64,000 bases of DNA, from positions 2,046,001-2,110,000 of the forward strand of contig NZ_CP134146.1 in assembly GCF_031583575.1 (NCBI RefSeq). Direction: 5' to 3'. The notes below the pieces were generated by a model, which saw only the letters and a list, made by a program, of their open reading frames with translations, searched no databases and was not told the origin of the DNA. This DNA is from Thalassotalea nanhaiensis (lineage in GTDB: Bacteria > Pseudomonadota > Gammaproteobacteria > Enterobacterales > Alteromonadaceae). Positions within the stretch are counted from its first letter, which is position 1; every line of letters begins with the position of its first letter. Positions 8,672 through 16,720 of the stretch are shown piece by piece. The translations under genes were made by a program, and so were the position numbers.

Positions 8672-8702
8672 AAATAATAGAAAACGCATAGGGTAAGCAA
8701 GC

Positions 8703-8726
8703 ACACTTTCACTATATTGAAAGTGT
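8703..8726. promoter_or_regulatory. 24-bp palindrome, candidate operator
   Basis: ACACTTTCA and TGAAAGTGT form perfect 9-bp arms around CTATAT. It lies 125 bp before the secreted-protein gene and about 160 bp before the regulator gene. No T-run follows on either strand, which favours a protein-binding site over a terminator. Confidence 0.45.
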
Positions 8727-8850
8727 AGTCTAGCTTTCGTAACAATGTGTATAACTACTTTTTGTTGCGAATTCATAGTTCATCTTAGTCAATTTTACTT
8801 GATGATTGCAGCACACTTGTCGTCATGAGTAATGATAGGAGTAAAAAATT

Positions 8851-9240
8851 ATGAAACCAACCAAATTACTACTAATTGCCGCGGCTATTTTCATGATGAA
8901 TAGTGCTTATGCTGTTCAATATAAATTCGTAGCCAAGGATAATTCTGTGTACACAAAAATGTGTGTGCTTGCAGGTAATAATGAACAAGAGGCTCTAAAA
9001 AAAATCTTAAAACGCCAGAGGGAAAGAGTAAAAACTCTTGCAAATACGACTCGTTGCAATGATATGTATATTGCAAATTTTGCCAAAACGTATCATGCCG
9101 ATTTGACTTTTGAATACTTAAAGAAATACACCCGTAGCGACATTTTAGATAAAGCACCAAAAGTATCCATTCAGGACATCGCACGTGTAAATAAGGGAAA
9201 ATCAACGGAAGAAATTATTTTAGTTTATGTAGGTAATTAA
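8851..9240 (+). CDS. Small secreted protein, DUF3718-like
   Basis: The 129-residue protein has a clear Sec signal peptide (hydrophobic residues 6 to 20, cleavage probably after SAYA), so it should be periplasmic or secreted. Two cysteines, in KMCVLAG and TRCNDMYIANFAKTY, are spaced as I remember for DUF3718, a family of unknown function in marine gammaproteobacteria. They could form a disulphide. The ATG has AGGAG nine to ten bases upstream. It is divergent from the winged-helix/TPR regulator and may be its target. The family assignment is from memory and no function can be given. Confidence 0.7.
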   Translation: MKPTKLLLIAAAIFMMNSAYAVQYKFVAKDNSVYTKMCVLAGNNEQEALKKILKRQRERVKTLANTTRCNDMYIANFAKTYHADLTFEYLKKYTRSDILDKAPKVSIQDIARVNKGKSTEEIILVYVGN

Positions 9241-9279
9241 GTTACCTGAAAATACATCACTAATAACTGAGGTTTGTAC

Positions 9280-9316
9280 TGAGGGAGGTGCTTTTAGGTG
9301 GTATCACCATCCCTCA
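9280..9316 (+). terminator. Hairpin between the secreted protein and deoD
   Basis: TGAGGGA (9280-9286) pairs with TCCCTCA (9310-9316), extendable by GGTG/CACC with one bulged base. It lies between convergent genes and no T-run follows. Confidence 0.5.
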
Positions 9317-9380
9317 ATGTCACTATGCCATATACAGAAGTAATTCCAATATATTAACGATGTTGTAAAGTTTAGAGCTA

Positions 9381-10094
9381 TTAACCTTGTAACAACACTG
9401 ACTCTAAGGCAATTTCCATCATATCTCTAAATGATGTTTGTCTGTCTTGTGCAGACAGGCTTTCACCGCGTTTTATATGATCGCTCACTGTTAATATACA
9501 TAATGCTTTTTTACCGTATTCTGCGGCAACCCCGTAAAGACCTGCAGCTTCCATTTCAACACCTAAAATGCCGTGTTTGGCCATAGTATCGAAAAATTCA
9601 AATTCAGGCGTATAGAACAAATCAGCAGTAAAAATATTACCGACTTTAATTGGTTTATTTAAGTTGGCAGCAGCATCTACAGCATTTTTTAATAGGCCAA
9701 AATCAGCAATTGCAGCAAAGTCATGATCATTGAAACGTATGCGGTTTACTTTTGAATCAGTACTTGCACCCATACCAACAATAACATCCATCATGTTAAT
9801 GTCGTCTAATACTGCACCACAGCTGCCGATACGGATAATGTTTTCTACGCCGTAATCTTTATAAAGTTCAGTGGCATAAATAGAAATAGATGGTATACCC
9901 ATACCTGATCCCATAACCGAAATACGTTTACCTTTGTAAGTTCCGGTATAACCCAAGATATTACGAACGGTATTAAAACAGACTGCGTCTTCAAAAAAAG
10001 TATCCGCAATTAATTTTGCTCTAAGTGGATCGCCTGGCATTAGCACTGTTTCTGCTATATCACCGACGCTGGCTTCTATGTGTGGAGTGGCCAT
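9381..10094 (-). CDS. deoD: Purine-nucleoside phosphorylase DeoD
   Basis: DeoD splits purine (deoxy)nucleosides with phosphate into base and (deoxy)ribose-1-phosphate, the substrate of DeoB. The 237 residues match the hexameric trimeric-dimer class (E. coli 239). Landmarks are [34 protein letters not shown], the base/ribose site [11 protein letters not shown], and the catalytic aspartate in TVSDHI. The ATG at 10094 has AGGAAT upstream. It follows add by 73 bp on the same strand, so adenosine deamination and inosine cleavage are probably co-expressed. Confidence 0.97.
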   Translation of the reverse strand: MATPHIEASVGDIAETVLMPGDPLRAKLIADTFFEDAVCFNTVRNILGYTGTYKGKRISVMGSGMGIPSISIYATELYKDYGVENIIRIGSCGAVLDDINMMDVIVGMGASTDSKVNRIRFNDHDFAAIADFGLLKNAVDAAANLNKPIKVGNIFTADLFYTPEFEFFDTMAKHGILGVEMEAAGLYGVAAEYGKKALCILTVSDHIKRGESLSAQDRQTSFRDMMEIALESVLLQG

Positions 10095-10167
10095 ATTGAT
10101 AATTCCTATGTCTTAGGTGTTTTTTAAAAGGTATCTAAATCCATGTTTTAGTAGGATTTGATGGTAA

Positions 10168-11172
10168 TTAAATTTTAGCTGACTTTTCAGTAAGCAAAGT
10201 TTGTTTTTCTGAATCACTTATAAACGCCGCATTTAACGCGTTTAACTGTATATCCTGTAATTGCTGGGTGGTTAAACCTAACTGCTGTTTCGCCAGTGTA
10301 TATTCGTGTTTAAGCTCAATACCTTCTACCGCTGGATCGTCAGTGTTTAAGCACACTTTAACGCCATGTTCTAAGAAGGTATGAATAGGGTGGTCGCTTA
10401 TGCGATCAATTGTGCCCGTTTGATAGTTAGAGGTTAAACAAGTTTCTAAGGTGATGTTGTTTTCGGCTAAATAATCCAGTAAATGTTTATCCTCATAGCT
10501 TTTAACGCCATGACCGATGCGCTGAGCTTTTAACAGCTTAATTGCATGCCACACGCTTTCAGGCCCTGCGGCTTCACCTGCATGAATAGTTACGTTCAAA
10601 CCTGCGTTGGCAACTTGTTTGAATTGATCTTCAAACAAGTTTGCCGGCTTACCAAGTTCATCGCCCGCAAGGTCTATGGCAACAAGGTGATCTTTATGAA
10701 CAAGCAGTGAATCAAGTTCATGTTGGCATTTTTCTAGCCCAAACGTACGGCTTAATATTCCGATTAAATTGGCCTTTACGCCAAACTCTTCGCAGCCTTG
10801 CTTAACACCTTCAATAACTGCAGCAACAACATCTGCGGTTGGTAAATTGTGCTTCATTGCCATGTAATAAGGTGAAAACCTAAGCTCGGCATAATCTATG
10901 CCTGCTAACGATAAGTCTTCAACGTTTTCAAAGGCAACACGTTTACAGTCCTCTAAACTCGATAATACATTTACACCCCAGTCGAGTTTTACTAAAAACT
11001 CCATTAAGTCACTGGCTTTATCTTGAATGCGTACATGAGGAATAAAGTCGTTAAAATGCTCAACCGGTAAGTCTATGCCATTTTGTTGGGCTAGATCCCA
11101 TATGGTATCTGGTCGAATATTTCCATCAAGGTGTCGGTGTAAATCTATCAGCGGCAAGGTTTCACAAATCAT
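10168..11172 (-). CDS. add: Adenosine deaminase
   Basis: Add converts adenosine and deoxyadenosine to inosine and deoxyinosine. The 334-residue TIM-barrel metalloenzyme shows the zinc motif HRHLDG (near residue 12), the HAGE motif with its catalytic glutamate, IGHGVKSYED, and the C-terminal metal aspartates in LNTDDPAVEG. Length matches E. coli Add (333). It is the upstream gene of add-deoD. The window carries a second amidohydrolase of this fold at 28221-29222, which is an adenine rather than adenosine deaminase. The ribosome site before the ATG is weak. Confidence 0.94.
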   Translation of the reverse strand: MICETLPLIDLHRHLDGNIRPDTIWDLAQQNGIDLPVEHFNDFIPHVRIQDKASDLMEFLVKLDWGVNVLSSLEDCKRVAFENVEDLSLAGIDYAELRFSPYYMAMKHNLPTADVVAAVIEGVKQGCEEFGVKANLIGILSRTFGLEKCQHELDSLLVHKDHLVAIDLAGDELGKPANLFEDQFKQVANAGLNVTIHAGEAAGPESVWHAIKLLKAQRIGHGVKSYEDKHLLDYLAENNITLETCLTSNYQTGTIDRISDHPIHTFLEHGVKVCLNTDDPAVEGIELKHEYTLAKQQLGLTTQQLQDIQLNALNAAFISDSEKQTLLTEKSAKI

Positions 11173-11440
11173 TTAAAGTAGCCATTTAAAATTGAATGAA
11201 AAAAGTAAATATAAATATAGTCTGTATTTTGCTCATACAGGGTAATTTTATGGTTTACTTGTTATTTACGGCGAAGTTTAAATTATTTTACTTAAAAAAT
11301 CAGAAAATTGTCTTAAAAACCATATCGGTTGGCTATTTTATTAACAATTAGAGCATTTACTGAAATTTGTCATTGGCTTGTTTATAAAACACTGCTAGAT
11401 TTAGCCCTATAGATAACCCATTAAACAAAAAGAGCTGACT

Positions 11441-12496
11441 ATGTTGTTTCAAACCGATGATGTTCGTATTAACCAAATTAAAGACTTGTTACCACCGGTT
11501 GCATTACTAGAGCGCTATCGTACCAACGAGAAAGTTGCAAAAAGTGTTGTTGGTGGACGCGAGGCGATCAGTAACATTTTAAATAATAAAGACGGCCGTT
11601 TATTAGTTGTTATAGGCCCGTGTTCAATTCATGATCCTATTGCCGCACTTGAATATGGCAGTCGTTTAAATAAGTTGCGTACTAAATATAAAGACAGTTT
11701 AGAAATTGTAATGCGTGTTTACTTTGAAAAGCCTCGAACAACTGTTGGTTGGAAAGGTTTGATCAATGACCCTCATTTAGATGGCAGTTTTCAAATTAAC
11801 GAAGGTTTACGCATAGGCCGTAAATTGTTATTAGATTTAAATGACATGGGTTTGCCAACAGCGGGTGAGTATTTGGATATGATCACTCCGCAGTACATGG
11901 CTGATCTAATGTGTTGGGGTGCTATCGGCGCTCGTACTACTGAATCACAGGTTCACCGTGAATTAGCCTCAGGTTTATCATGCCCGGTAGGTTTTAAAAA
12001 TGGTACCGATGGCACAATTAAAGTTGCTATAGATGCCATTGGTGCGGCGAGTGCGCCACATCACTTTTTATCAGTAACCAAACTTGGCCATTCAGCCATT
12101 GTTGAAACTAAAGGTAATCCAGATTGTCATATAATTTTGCGTGGCGGTAAAAAGCCTAACTATCACGCGGAAGATGTAAACTCAATTACTGAACAGCTAG
12201 AAACTGTCAATTTACCTGCTAAAATTATGGTAGATTTTAGCCATGCGAACTCTAGTAAAAAGTTTGAAAACCAAATGCTGGTTTGTGACGATGTTTGTAC
12301 GCAAATGACTAGCGGCAATGAGTCTATTTTTGGTGTTATGGTTGAAAGTCACTTAGTCGAAGGCCGCCAAGATATTGTAGATAATAAAGTTGAAACGTAC
12401 GGGCAAAGTATTACTGACGCTTGTATTGGCTGGCAAGATACTGAAGTATTATTAGAAAAACTAGCAAAAGCTTCTACTCAACGTATGCAGGGCTAA
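11441..12496 (+). CDS. aroG: 3-deoxy-7-phosphoheptulonate (DAHP) synthase, AroG type
   Basis: This enzyme condenses PEP and erythrose-4-phosphate to DAHP, the first step of the shikimate pathway. The 351 residues contain RLLVVIGPCSIHDP, YFEKPRTTVGWKGL, GARTTESQVHRELASG and DFSHANSSK, closest to E. coli AroG, the phenylalanine-inhibited isozyme. The N-terminal NQIKDLLPPVALLE also matches AroG. A paralogue closer to AroH lies at 30240-31289, so the organism probably divides feedback control between isozymes. The upstream 268-bp spacer shows no TyrR box (TGTAAA-N6-TTTACA) by eye. A DUF2750-like gene begins 2 bp after the stop. Confidence 0.93.
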   Translation: MLFQTDDVRINQIKDLLPPVALLERYRTNEKVAKSVVGGREAISNILNNKDGRLLVVIGPCSIHDPIAALEYGSRLNKLRTKYKDSLEIVMRVYFEKPRTTVGWKGLINDPHLDGSFQINEGLRIGRKLLLDLNDMGLPTAGEYLDMITPQYMADLMCWGAIGARTTESQVHRELASGLSCPVGFKNGTDGTIKVAIDAIGAASAPHHFLSVTKLGHSAIVETKGNPDCHIILRGGKKPNYHAEDVNSITEQLETVNLPAKIMVDFSHANSSKKFENQMLVCDDVCTQMTSGNESIFGVMVESHLVEGRQDIVDNKVETYGQSITDACIGWQDTEVLLEKLAKASTQRMQG

Positions 12497-12498
12497 CT

Positions 12499-12885
12499 AT
12501 GGTTTTAATTGATAAAAACAGTGTAAAACTCTCGGACGAACAGCGTTACGACTTGTTTATGCAAAACTTGATGAGCGAACGTGAAACGTGGATCTTAACG
12601 GACGAGCATGGCGCTGTAATGCTTACCGAGAACGAAGAAGATTACGTACCGTTTTGGCCTACAGAAGAAACCGCATCTTTATGGGCAACTGATGAATGGG
12701 ATCATTGTCAGCCAAAGCTTATCAGCTTTGATGAGCTAAAAGACAAATGGCTGCCAGGTATGGAAGAAGATGATTTATGCTTAATTATTTTCCCAACTAC
12801 CCAGCTCACCGGACAAGTGTTCTACCCTTGGGAGTTCAACCAAGTATTAGATAAAAAGCTGACTAAACTTGCTCGCAAAAACTAA
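12499..12885 (+). CDS. DUF2750-like protein of unknown function
   Basis: The 128-residue acidic, tryptophan-rich protein resembles DUF2750 proteins as I remember them: SDEQRYDLFMQNL, then WILTDEHGAVML and FWPTEETASLWA. There is no signal peptide or membrane segment, so it should be cytosolic. It begins 2 bp after aroG and is followed by a strong terminator, so the two genes form one transcription unit. A link to aromatic biosynthesis is only suggested by this arrangement. Confidence 0.7.
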   Translation: MVLIDKNSVKLSDEQRYDLFMQNLMSERETWILTDEHGAVMLTENEEDYVPFWPTEETASLWATDEWDHCQPKLISFDELKDKWLPGMEEDDLCLIIFPTTQLTGQVFYPWEFNQVLDKKLTKLARKN

Positions 12886-12910
12886 TCGTTTAATACTAAT
12901 ATAATCCATC

Positions 12911-12935
12911 AAAGGCGCTGTTTAGCGCCTTTTTA
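12911..12935 (+). terminator. Intrinsic terminator of the aroG unit
   Basis: AAAGGCGCT (12911-12919) pairs with AGCGCCTTT (12924-12932), loop GTTT, followed by a T-run. It lies 26 bases after the DUF2750-like stop. Confidence 0.9.
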
Positions 12936-12958
12936 ATGTGTGTGGTATTACATTGCTT

Positions 12959-14200
12959 TTAACAATGTATTTTAGGAATGTCTTGCCATTGGCTGGTAAA
13001 CCTTGGGGACATAAACTCGCGTCGCATATGAAATTTTTCTGTTTTCATTGAGCCAAGTTGTAATGTGCCTGAGCCATAACGGTTATTAATGGCATCGAGG
13101 CATTGCATTAATTCAATGTTGTTGGTGTCTTTAGCAAATAAATCTGGCTGATAAATATTGGTATCCAATTCTATTGCGCCAACGCCACAACGGTAAAACT
13201 TAACACCCGGGTAATATATTTTCTGTACCGCTTCTGCCACACAGGAAGCTATATACAGAGTATTGTCTGTTGCAGAAGAAAACTGTACCTGTACCGCGTT
13301 TTTGTAGTAGTCATCATCATGAGGAGAGCTTGAGGCAAATACACTAATACGTTTGATCAGTGATTGTTGCTCACGTGCTTTTTTGGCAACAATATAAGCA
13401 TGGAATACTAATGCAGATTTTAGGGCATTAAAATCAGTTAAGCGTTGACCAAATGAACGGGTTGAAAAGATTTCTTTTTTTGCCTGCTTTACCTCATCCC
13501 ATGATAAGCATTTGATCCCATTTAATTCGTTAATGGTGCGTTCAACCAATACTGAAAATTGTTTACGCATTTGTTTCGGGTTTTGTTTTGCTAAATCAAA
13601 CGCCGACTTTACCCCAAGCACGTTAAGTTTAGCGCCAAGCCGAGTTCCAATTCCCCAAACTTGTTCAACCGACATGCGCTTTAAAATATCTTTTTTATGC
13701 GTATCGGCAATGGCAACACCATCAAAGCCACTGAGTTTTTTAGCGGCATGGTTAGCCGCTTTTGCTAACGTGGGAGTCGAGCCAAAGCCTACACCTACAG
13801 GTAAACGGGTTTCTTTCCAAACCGCTTTACGTATCTGTTGACCATAATTGTGCCAATCATTAATACAGGCATAGTTGTTAAACGATAAAAATGATTCATC
13901 AATGGAGTAGATATGCTGATTGTCACAAAATCGAGATATAACATTCATCATTTTTTCTGATAAATCGGCATACAACTCATAATTTGATGAACGAATTACA
14001 ACATTGTGTTTTTCTAAAAAACTCTTTATTTGAAAGTAAGGCTTAAATTTAGGAATGCCAAGTTTTCTGGCAATAGGGCAAACCGCACAAATACAGCCAT
14101 CATTATTGGTAAGCACCACAACCGGTTTATTTCTTATGGTTGGATCAAACACTTTTTCTGCCGAGGCATAAAAGGATACTGCATCGACTAATGCATACAT
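12959..14200 (-). CDS. umuC: Y-family DNA polymerase V catalytic subunit UmuC
   Basis: UmuC is the error-prone polymerase that, with processed UmuD, copies past DNA lesions in the SOS response. The 413 residues begin with MYALVDAVSFYASAE (catalytic aspartate in ALVD). They continue with VVVLTNNDGCICAVCP, SSNYELYADLSEKM and the catalytic SIDESFLSF, then the helix-hairpin-helix region VEQVWGIGTRLGAKL. Length fits UmuC (422 in E. coli). The ATG at 14200 overlaps the 3' end of umuD by 13 bp, so translation is probably coupled. The LexA operator ahead of umuD controls both. Confidence 0.95.
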   Translation of the reverse strand: MYALVDAVSFYASAEKVFDPTIRNKPVVVLTNNDGCICAVCPIARKLGIPKFKPYFQIKSFLEKHNVVIRSSNYELYADLSEKMMNVISRFCDNQHIYSIDESFLSFNNYACINDWHNYGQQIRKAVWKETRLPVGVGFGSTPTLAKAANHAAKKLSGFDGVAIADTHKKDILKRMSVEQVWGIGTRLGAKLNVLGVKSAFDLAKQNPKQMRKQFSVLVERTINELNGIKCLSWDEVKQAKKEIFSTRSFGQRLTDFNALKSALVFHAYIVAKKAREQQSLIKRISVFASSSPHDDDYYKNAVQVQFSSATDNTLYIASCVAEAVQKIYYPGVKFYRCGVGAIELDTNIYQPDLFAKDTNNIELMQCLDAINNRYGSGTLQLGSMKTEKFHMRREFMSPRFTSQWQDIPKIHC

Positions 14201-14601
14201 GCGATTATTTCTGGTGCTTGGTGATGTAGACGAATAGAGCGAATAACGACACCTTCAATTTGAAAGTCATCACCACGAGTAATGGTTACAGGAGAGTGGG
14301 TTGATGATGCAGAAATTAACCTTGCTTGCACTTTATCGAGTATTTTACAAACAAAGCAGCCATTGTAGTTAGCGACAATCACATCACCATTTTTGCAATT
14401 AAGTGACCGATCAACAATTAATATATCACCGTCATAAATGCCAACGCCTTGCATAGAATCACCACTGGCTTGACCAATAAAAGTGGCATCGGGATGGTTT
14501 ATCAATAGTTGATCTAAGGATAATCCCAACTCTTTGTATTCTGCGGCAGGAGATTCAAAGCCAGTAATTCCAGCTTCTGCATAAATCGGAATTATTTTCA
14601 T
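14188..14601 (-). CDS. umuD: SOS mutagenesis protein UmuD (LexA-fold self-cleaving peptidase)
   Basis: UmuD is cleaved with the help of RecA filaments to UmuD', the partner of UmuC. With the ATG at 14601 the protein has 137 residues. The catalytic serine is Ser49 in SGDSM and the general-base lysine is Lys86, the same 37-residue spacing as Ser60/Lys97 of E. coli. A GTG six bases upstream would add two residues, but AGGTG is correctly spaced for the ATG. The cleavage site that aligns with Cys24-Gly25 of E. coli is Thr13-Gly14 here, which is unusual (an Ala-Gly lies at 10-11). The LexA operator overlaps the promoter and the ribosome site. Confidence 0.93.
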   Translation of the reverse strand: MKIIPIYAEAGITGFESPAAEYKELGLSLDQLLINHPDATFIGQASGDSMQGVGIYDGDILIVDRSLNCKNGDVIVANYNGCFVCKILDKVQARLISASSTHSPVTITRGDDFQIEGVVIRSIRLHHQAPEIIACMH

Positions 14602-14610
14602 AAACACCTA

Positions 14611-14630
14611 TACTGTAAATTTGTACAGTA
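14611..14630. promoter_or_regulatory. LexA (SOS) box upstream of umuDC
   Basis: TACTGT-N8-ACAGTA matches the gammaproteobacterial LexA consensus perfectly in both half-sites. It sits inside a longer inverted repeat: 15-bp perfect arms at 14602-14616 and 14625-14639 around the same 8-base centre (38 bp in all). Confidence 0.92.
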
Positions 14631-14632
14631 TA
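14627..14632 (-). promoter_or_regulatory. Candidate -10 of the umuDC promoter
   Basis: On the minus strand TATACT overlaps the distal LexA half-site, with a weak TTTCTT 17 bp upstream. Transcription would start near 14620, so LexA binding would block polymerase directly. Confidence 0.5.
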
Positions 14633-14699
14633 GGTGTTTTGACTGAAAAAAGAAACAACCTTCGCTTTAAATAAAAATAGCGCCTGTTCAAATATGGCT

Positions 14700-16529
14700 T
14701 TATAAATACAACCAACTAAGCACAAAAGATAGGGTAACCCACATTAATATAATCAGTGGAATACCTACGCGCATGAAGTCAGAAAATTTATAACCACCGG
14801 CATTCATTACTAACACATTGGTTTTATAAGCCATTGGTGTGGCAAAGCTTAAATTAGCACCGAATAATACCGCTAATACAAAGGGTTCTACTGGCACATT
14901 TAATTGGTTAGCAACAGAAATAGCAATTGGTGTACCAATTACCGCAGCTGCATTATTGGAAACAATATTAGTGAGTACAGCAAGTAATAGCATTAACGCT
15001 GATAATATCCCTGCTGGTGGTAAATCAAAGGCTAAGGCAACAAACATCTGCGCCATGTATTCTGCGCCACCTGTTTTCATCATTGCCGCACCTAAGGCAA
15101 GTGACGCCGCGACAATAAGGATCACTTGGCTACTTAATGCAGAAGAAGCATCATCCCAATTAATGCACTTAGTTGCTAATAATGCTAATACGCCACAAAG
15201 AGAGCTTACTGCAATAGGTAATATGCCAATTGCAGCCACTAAAATAACCCCTACAAGGATCCCTAGGGCAAGTGGCGCTTTTTTAGAATGGGGCAGGTCA
15301 GCCGCGCCATCGATTATAAGTAACCCACGTGCTGCTTTTAATACTTCTACTTGCTCATCATCACCTTGCACTAACAACACATCGCCAGTTTGTATTGGTA
15401 CTTTATTGATGCTTCTGCGACCTAGATCTAACGCTTTACCACCACGATGCAGCGCTAATACAGAAACACCAAAGCGTTCTTTAAAGTTCGCTTGTTTTAA
15501 TGTTTGCCCATTAAGACCAGAAGATTGAATAACAACAATTTCAGCCAGAGTTTGTTTTTCTTCAACTAAAGGATGCTCAGTATCTACTTTATGTTTCTCT
15601 GTATACAAAGTTGCACTCAAAACCGTTTCATATTCTTTTAAACGATCGGGGTAGTCTTTTATTTTTAAACGATCACCCGCTTTAATTATGGTATCGGGTA
15701 GGGGAATAACATTTCGGAAATCGGGTTTACGTTGAATAAATTCAATCGACATTTGGTTGTCAGTAAGCTTTCTTATTTGTGCAACCGTTTTGCCTACACA
15801 TAAGCCGTCTTCACTTATATTTAAATAACCACCAAATATTCTTGGTGATGTATCTGGCAGTGATGGCGTGCGTTTAGGAATTATTCTAGGAGCGATTAAC
15901 CACAAGTAAATAATGGCAATGGATGCAGCAAATAAAGCAGGGTATGCAAAGTCAAACATACCAAAGCGACGAAAGCCCATATCATTAGCAACACTAACAA
16001 CTAACAGGTTAGTAGAGGTGCCTATTGTTGTTGTCATGCCTCCTACCAGCGTTGCAAGTCCCATAGGCAGCAGCATAGGGGAAGAGTCAGTTTTGGTTCT
16101 GATCGCAACACTGATCAATATTGGTAAAAATAGCACCACAATTGGCGTGTTGTTAACGAAGGCGCTTAGTGTTCCTGCCACAAGTAATGTGACAAGTAAT
16201 GAAAGAGTCGGGCTTATTTTCCACAGCTTAGCTAAGTTTCGACCAATAGGCTCTAATGCGCCAGTTCTTACCAACGCATGGCCAATGATCATTAACCCAC
16301 ATACGGTGACAAGCGCTTCATGACCAAACCCATAAAACAATGACGATGGCTCTAGGTGCACGCCATTAACTTCGAATGGAAACACAGTAAACACTAACGC
16401 TAATATTGCTATTACGGCTAGAGAAGAAGTTTGTAGCGGTATATCATCACGACGAAAAAAATATAATGCGACTATAGTAATTAGCAACATAGCTAAGGCA
16501 TGATTATTAGGAAGATCAGGTATAGTCAT
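14700..16529 (-). CDS. SLC13-family anion permease with two TrkA-C (RCK_C) domains
   Basis: This is an inner-membrane permease of the DASS/SLC13 group with a cytosolic regulatory insert. Of 609 residues, about 1-215 and 430-609 are hydrophobic helices, including the conserved loops FVNNTPIVVLFLP, TTIGTSTNLLV and ILTNIVSNNAAAVI. Between them are two TrkA-C domains (about 225-300 and 325-400; the second has VVIQSSGLNGQTL and GDVLLVQG). The architecture matches YfbS/Sac1-like transporters, often annotated as sulfate or dicarboxylate permeases. Substrate cannot be read from the sequence. It stands alone, separated from umuD by 98 bp, with an imperfect palindrome just upstream. Confidence 0.85.
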   Translation of the reverse strand: MTIPDLPNNHALAMLLITIVALYFFRRDDIPLQTSSLAVIAILALVFTVFPFEVNGVHLEPSSLFYGFGHEALVTVCGLMIIGHALVRTGALEPIGRNLAKLWKISPTLSLLVTLLVAGTLSAFVNNTPIVVLFLPILISVAIRTKTDSSPMLLPMGLATLVGGMTTTIGTSTNLLVVSVANDMGFRRFGMFDFAYPALFAASIAIIYLWLIAPRIIPKRTPSLPDTSPRIFGGYLNISEDGLCVGKTVAQIRKLTDNQMSIEFIQRKPDFRNVIPLPDTIIKAGDRLKIKDYPDRLKEYETVLSATLYTEKHKVDTEHPLVEEKQTLAEIVVIQSSGLNGQTLKQANFKERFGVSVLALHRGGKALDLGRRSINKVPIQTGDVLLVQGDDEQVEVLKAARGLLIIDGAADLPHSKKAPLALGILVGVILVAAIGILPIAVSSLCGVLALLATKCINWDDASSALSSQVILIVAASLALGAAMMKTGGAEYMAQMFVALAFDLPPAGILSALMLLLAVLTNIVSNNAAAVIGTPIAISVANQLNVPVEPFVLAVLFGANLSFATPMAYKTNVLVMNAGGYKFSDFMRVGIPLIILMWVTLSFVLSWLYL

Positions 16530-16559
16530 TTAGTTCTCATTGTTATTGATAAAGTTAAC

Positions 16560-16582
16560 TTAACTGGAATAACTCCAATTAA
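16560..16582. promoter_or_regulatory. Imperfect palindrome upstream of the SLC13 permease
   Basis: TTAA-c-TGGA-ATAAC-TCCA-a-TTAA lies 31-53 bp before the permease start. Its size and dyad would fit a LysR-type or similar dimer site. No regulator gene lies beside it, so the assignment is weak. Confidence 0.3.
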
Positions 16583-16674
16583 CTATAATCGATTTTAAAT
16601 AACGTACAGATTTTGATGCTATATGATCTTAACTGTTATGCCAATATTTTATTTTAGGTTGTTAATTTTTAAGA

Positions 16675-16717
16675 AATTTATTTGTTATTTAGCCGCTGTA
16701 AAAATAACAGATAAATT
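16675..16717 (-). terminator. Long hairpin after the winged-helix/propeller regulator
   Basis: Arms 16675-16690 and 16702-16717 pair at 15 of 16 positions around an 11-base loop. The hairpin starts 4 bp after the regulator stop on the minus strand. It is A/T-rich and has no clean T-run, so the terminator call is moderate. Confidence 0.5.
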
Positions 16718-16720
16718 CGT

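Larger units (their letters stand above)
8544..8850. other. Divergent intergenic region between winged-helix/TPR regulator and secreted protein
   Basis: The 307 bp hold no convincing gene. Two regulatory-looking elements stand out, listed separately: a direct repeat at 8653-8671 and a palindrome at 8703-8726. The downstream part carries the ribosome site AGGAG (8836-8840) of the secreted protein. Confidence 0.5.

Noticed and set aside
11222-11240. CTGTAT-N7-ATACAG upstream of add, resembling an SOS box
   Set aside because: The spacing is CTGT-N11-ACAG, whereas LexA needs N8. Also no SOS gene adjoins.
14839-15528. 229-residue open frame opposite the SLC13 permease
   Set aside because: It is the shadow of a hydrophobic-protein gene on the other strand; low-complexity composition and no ribosome site.
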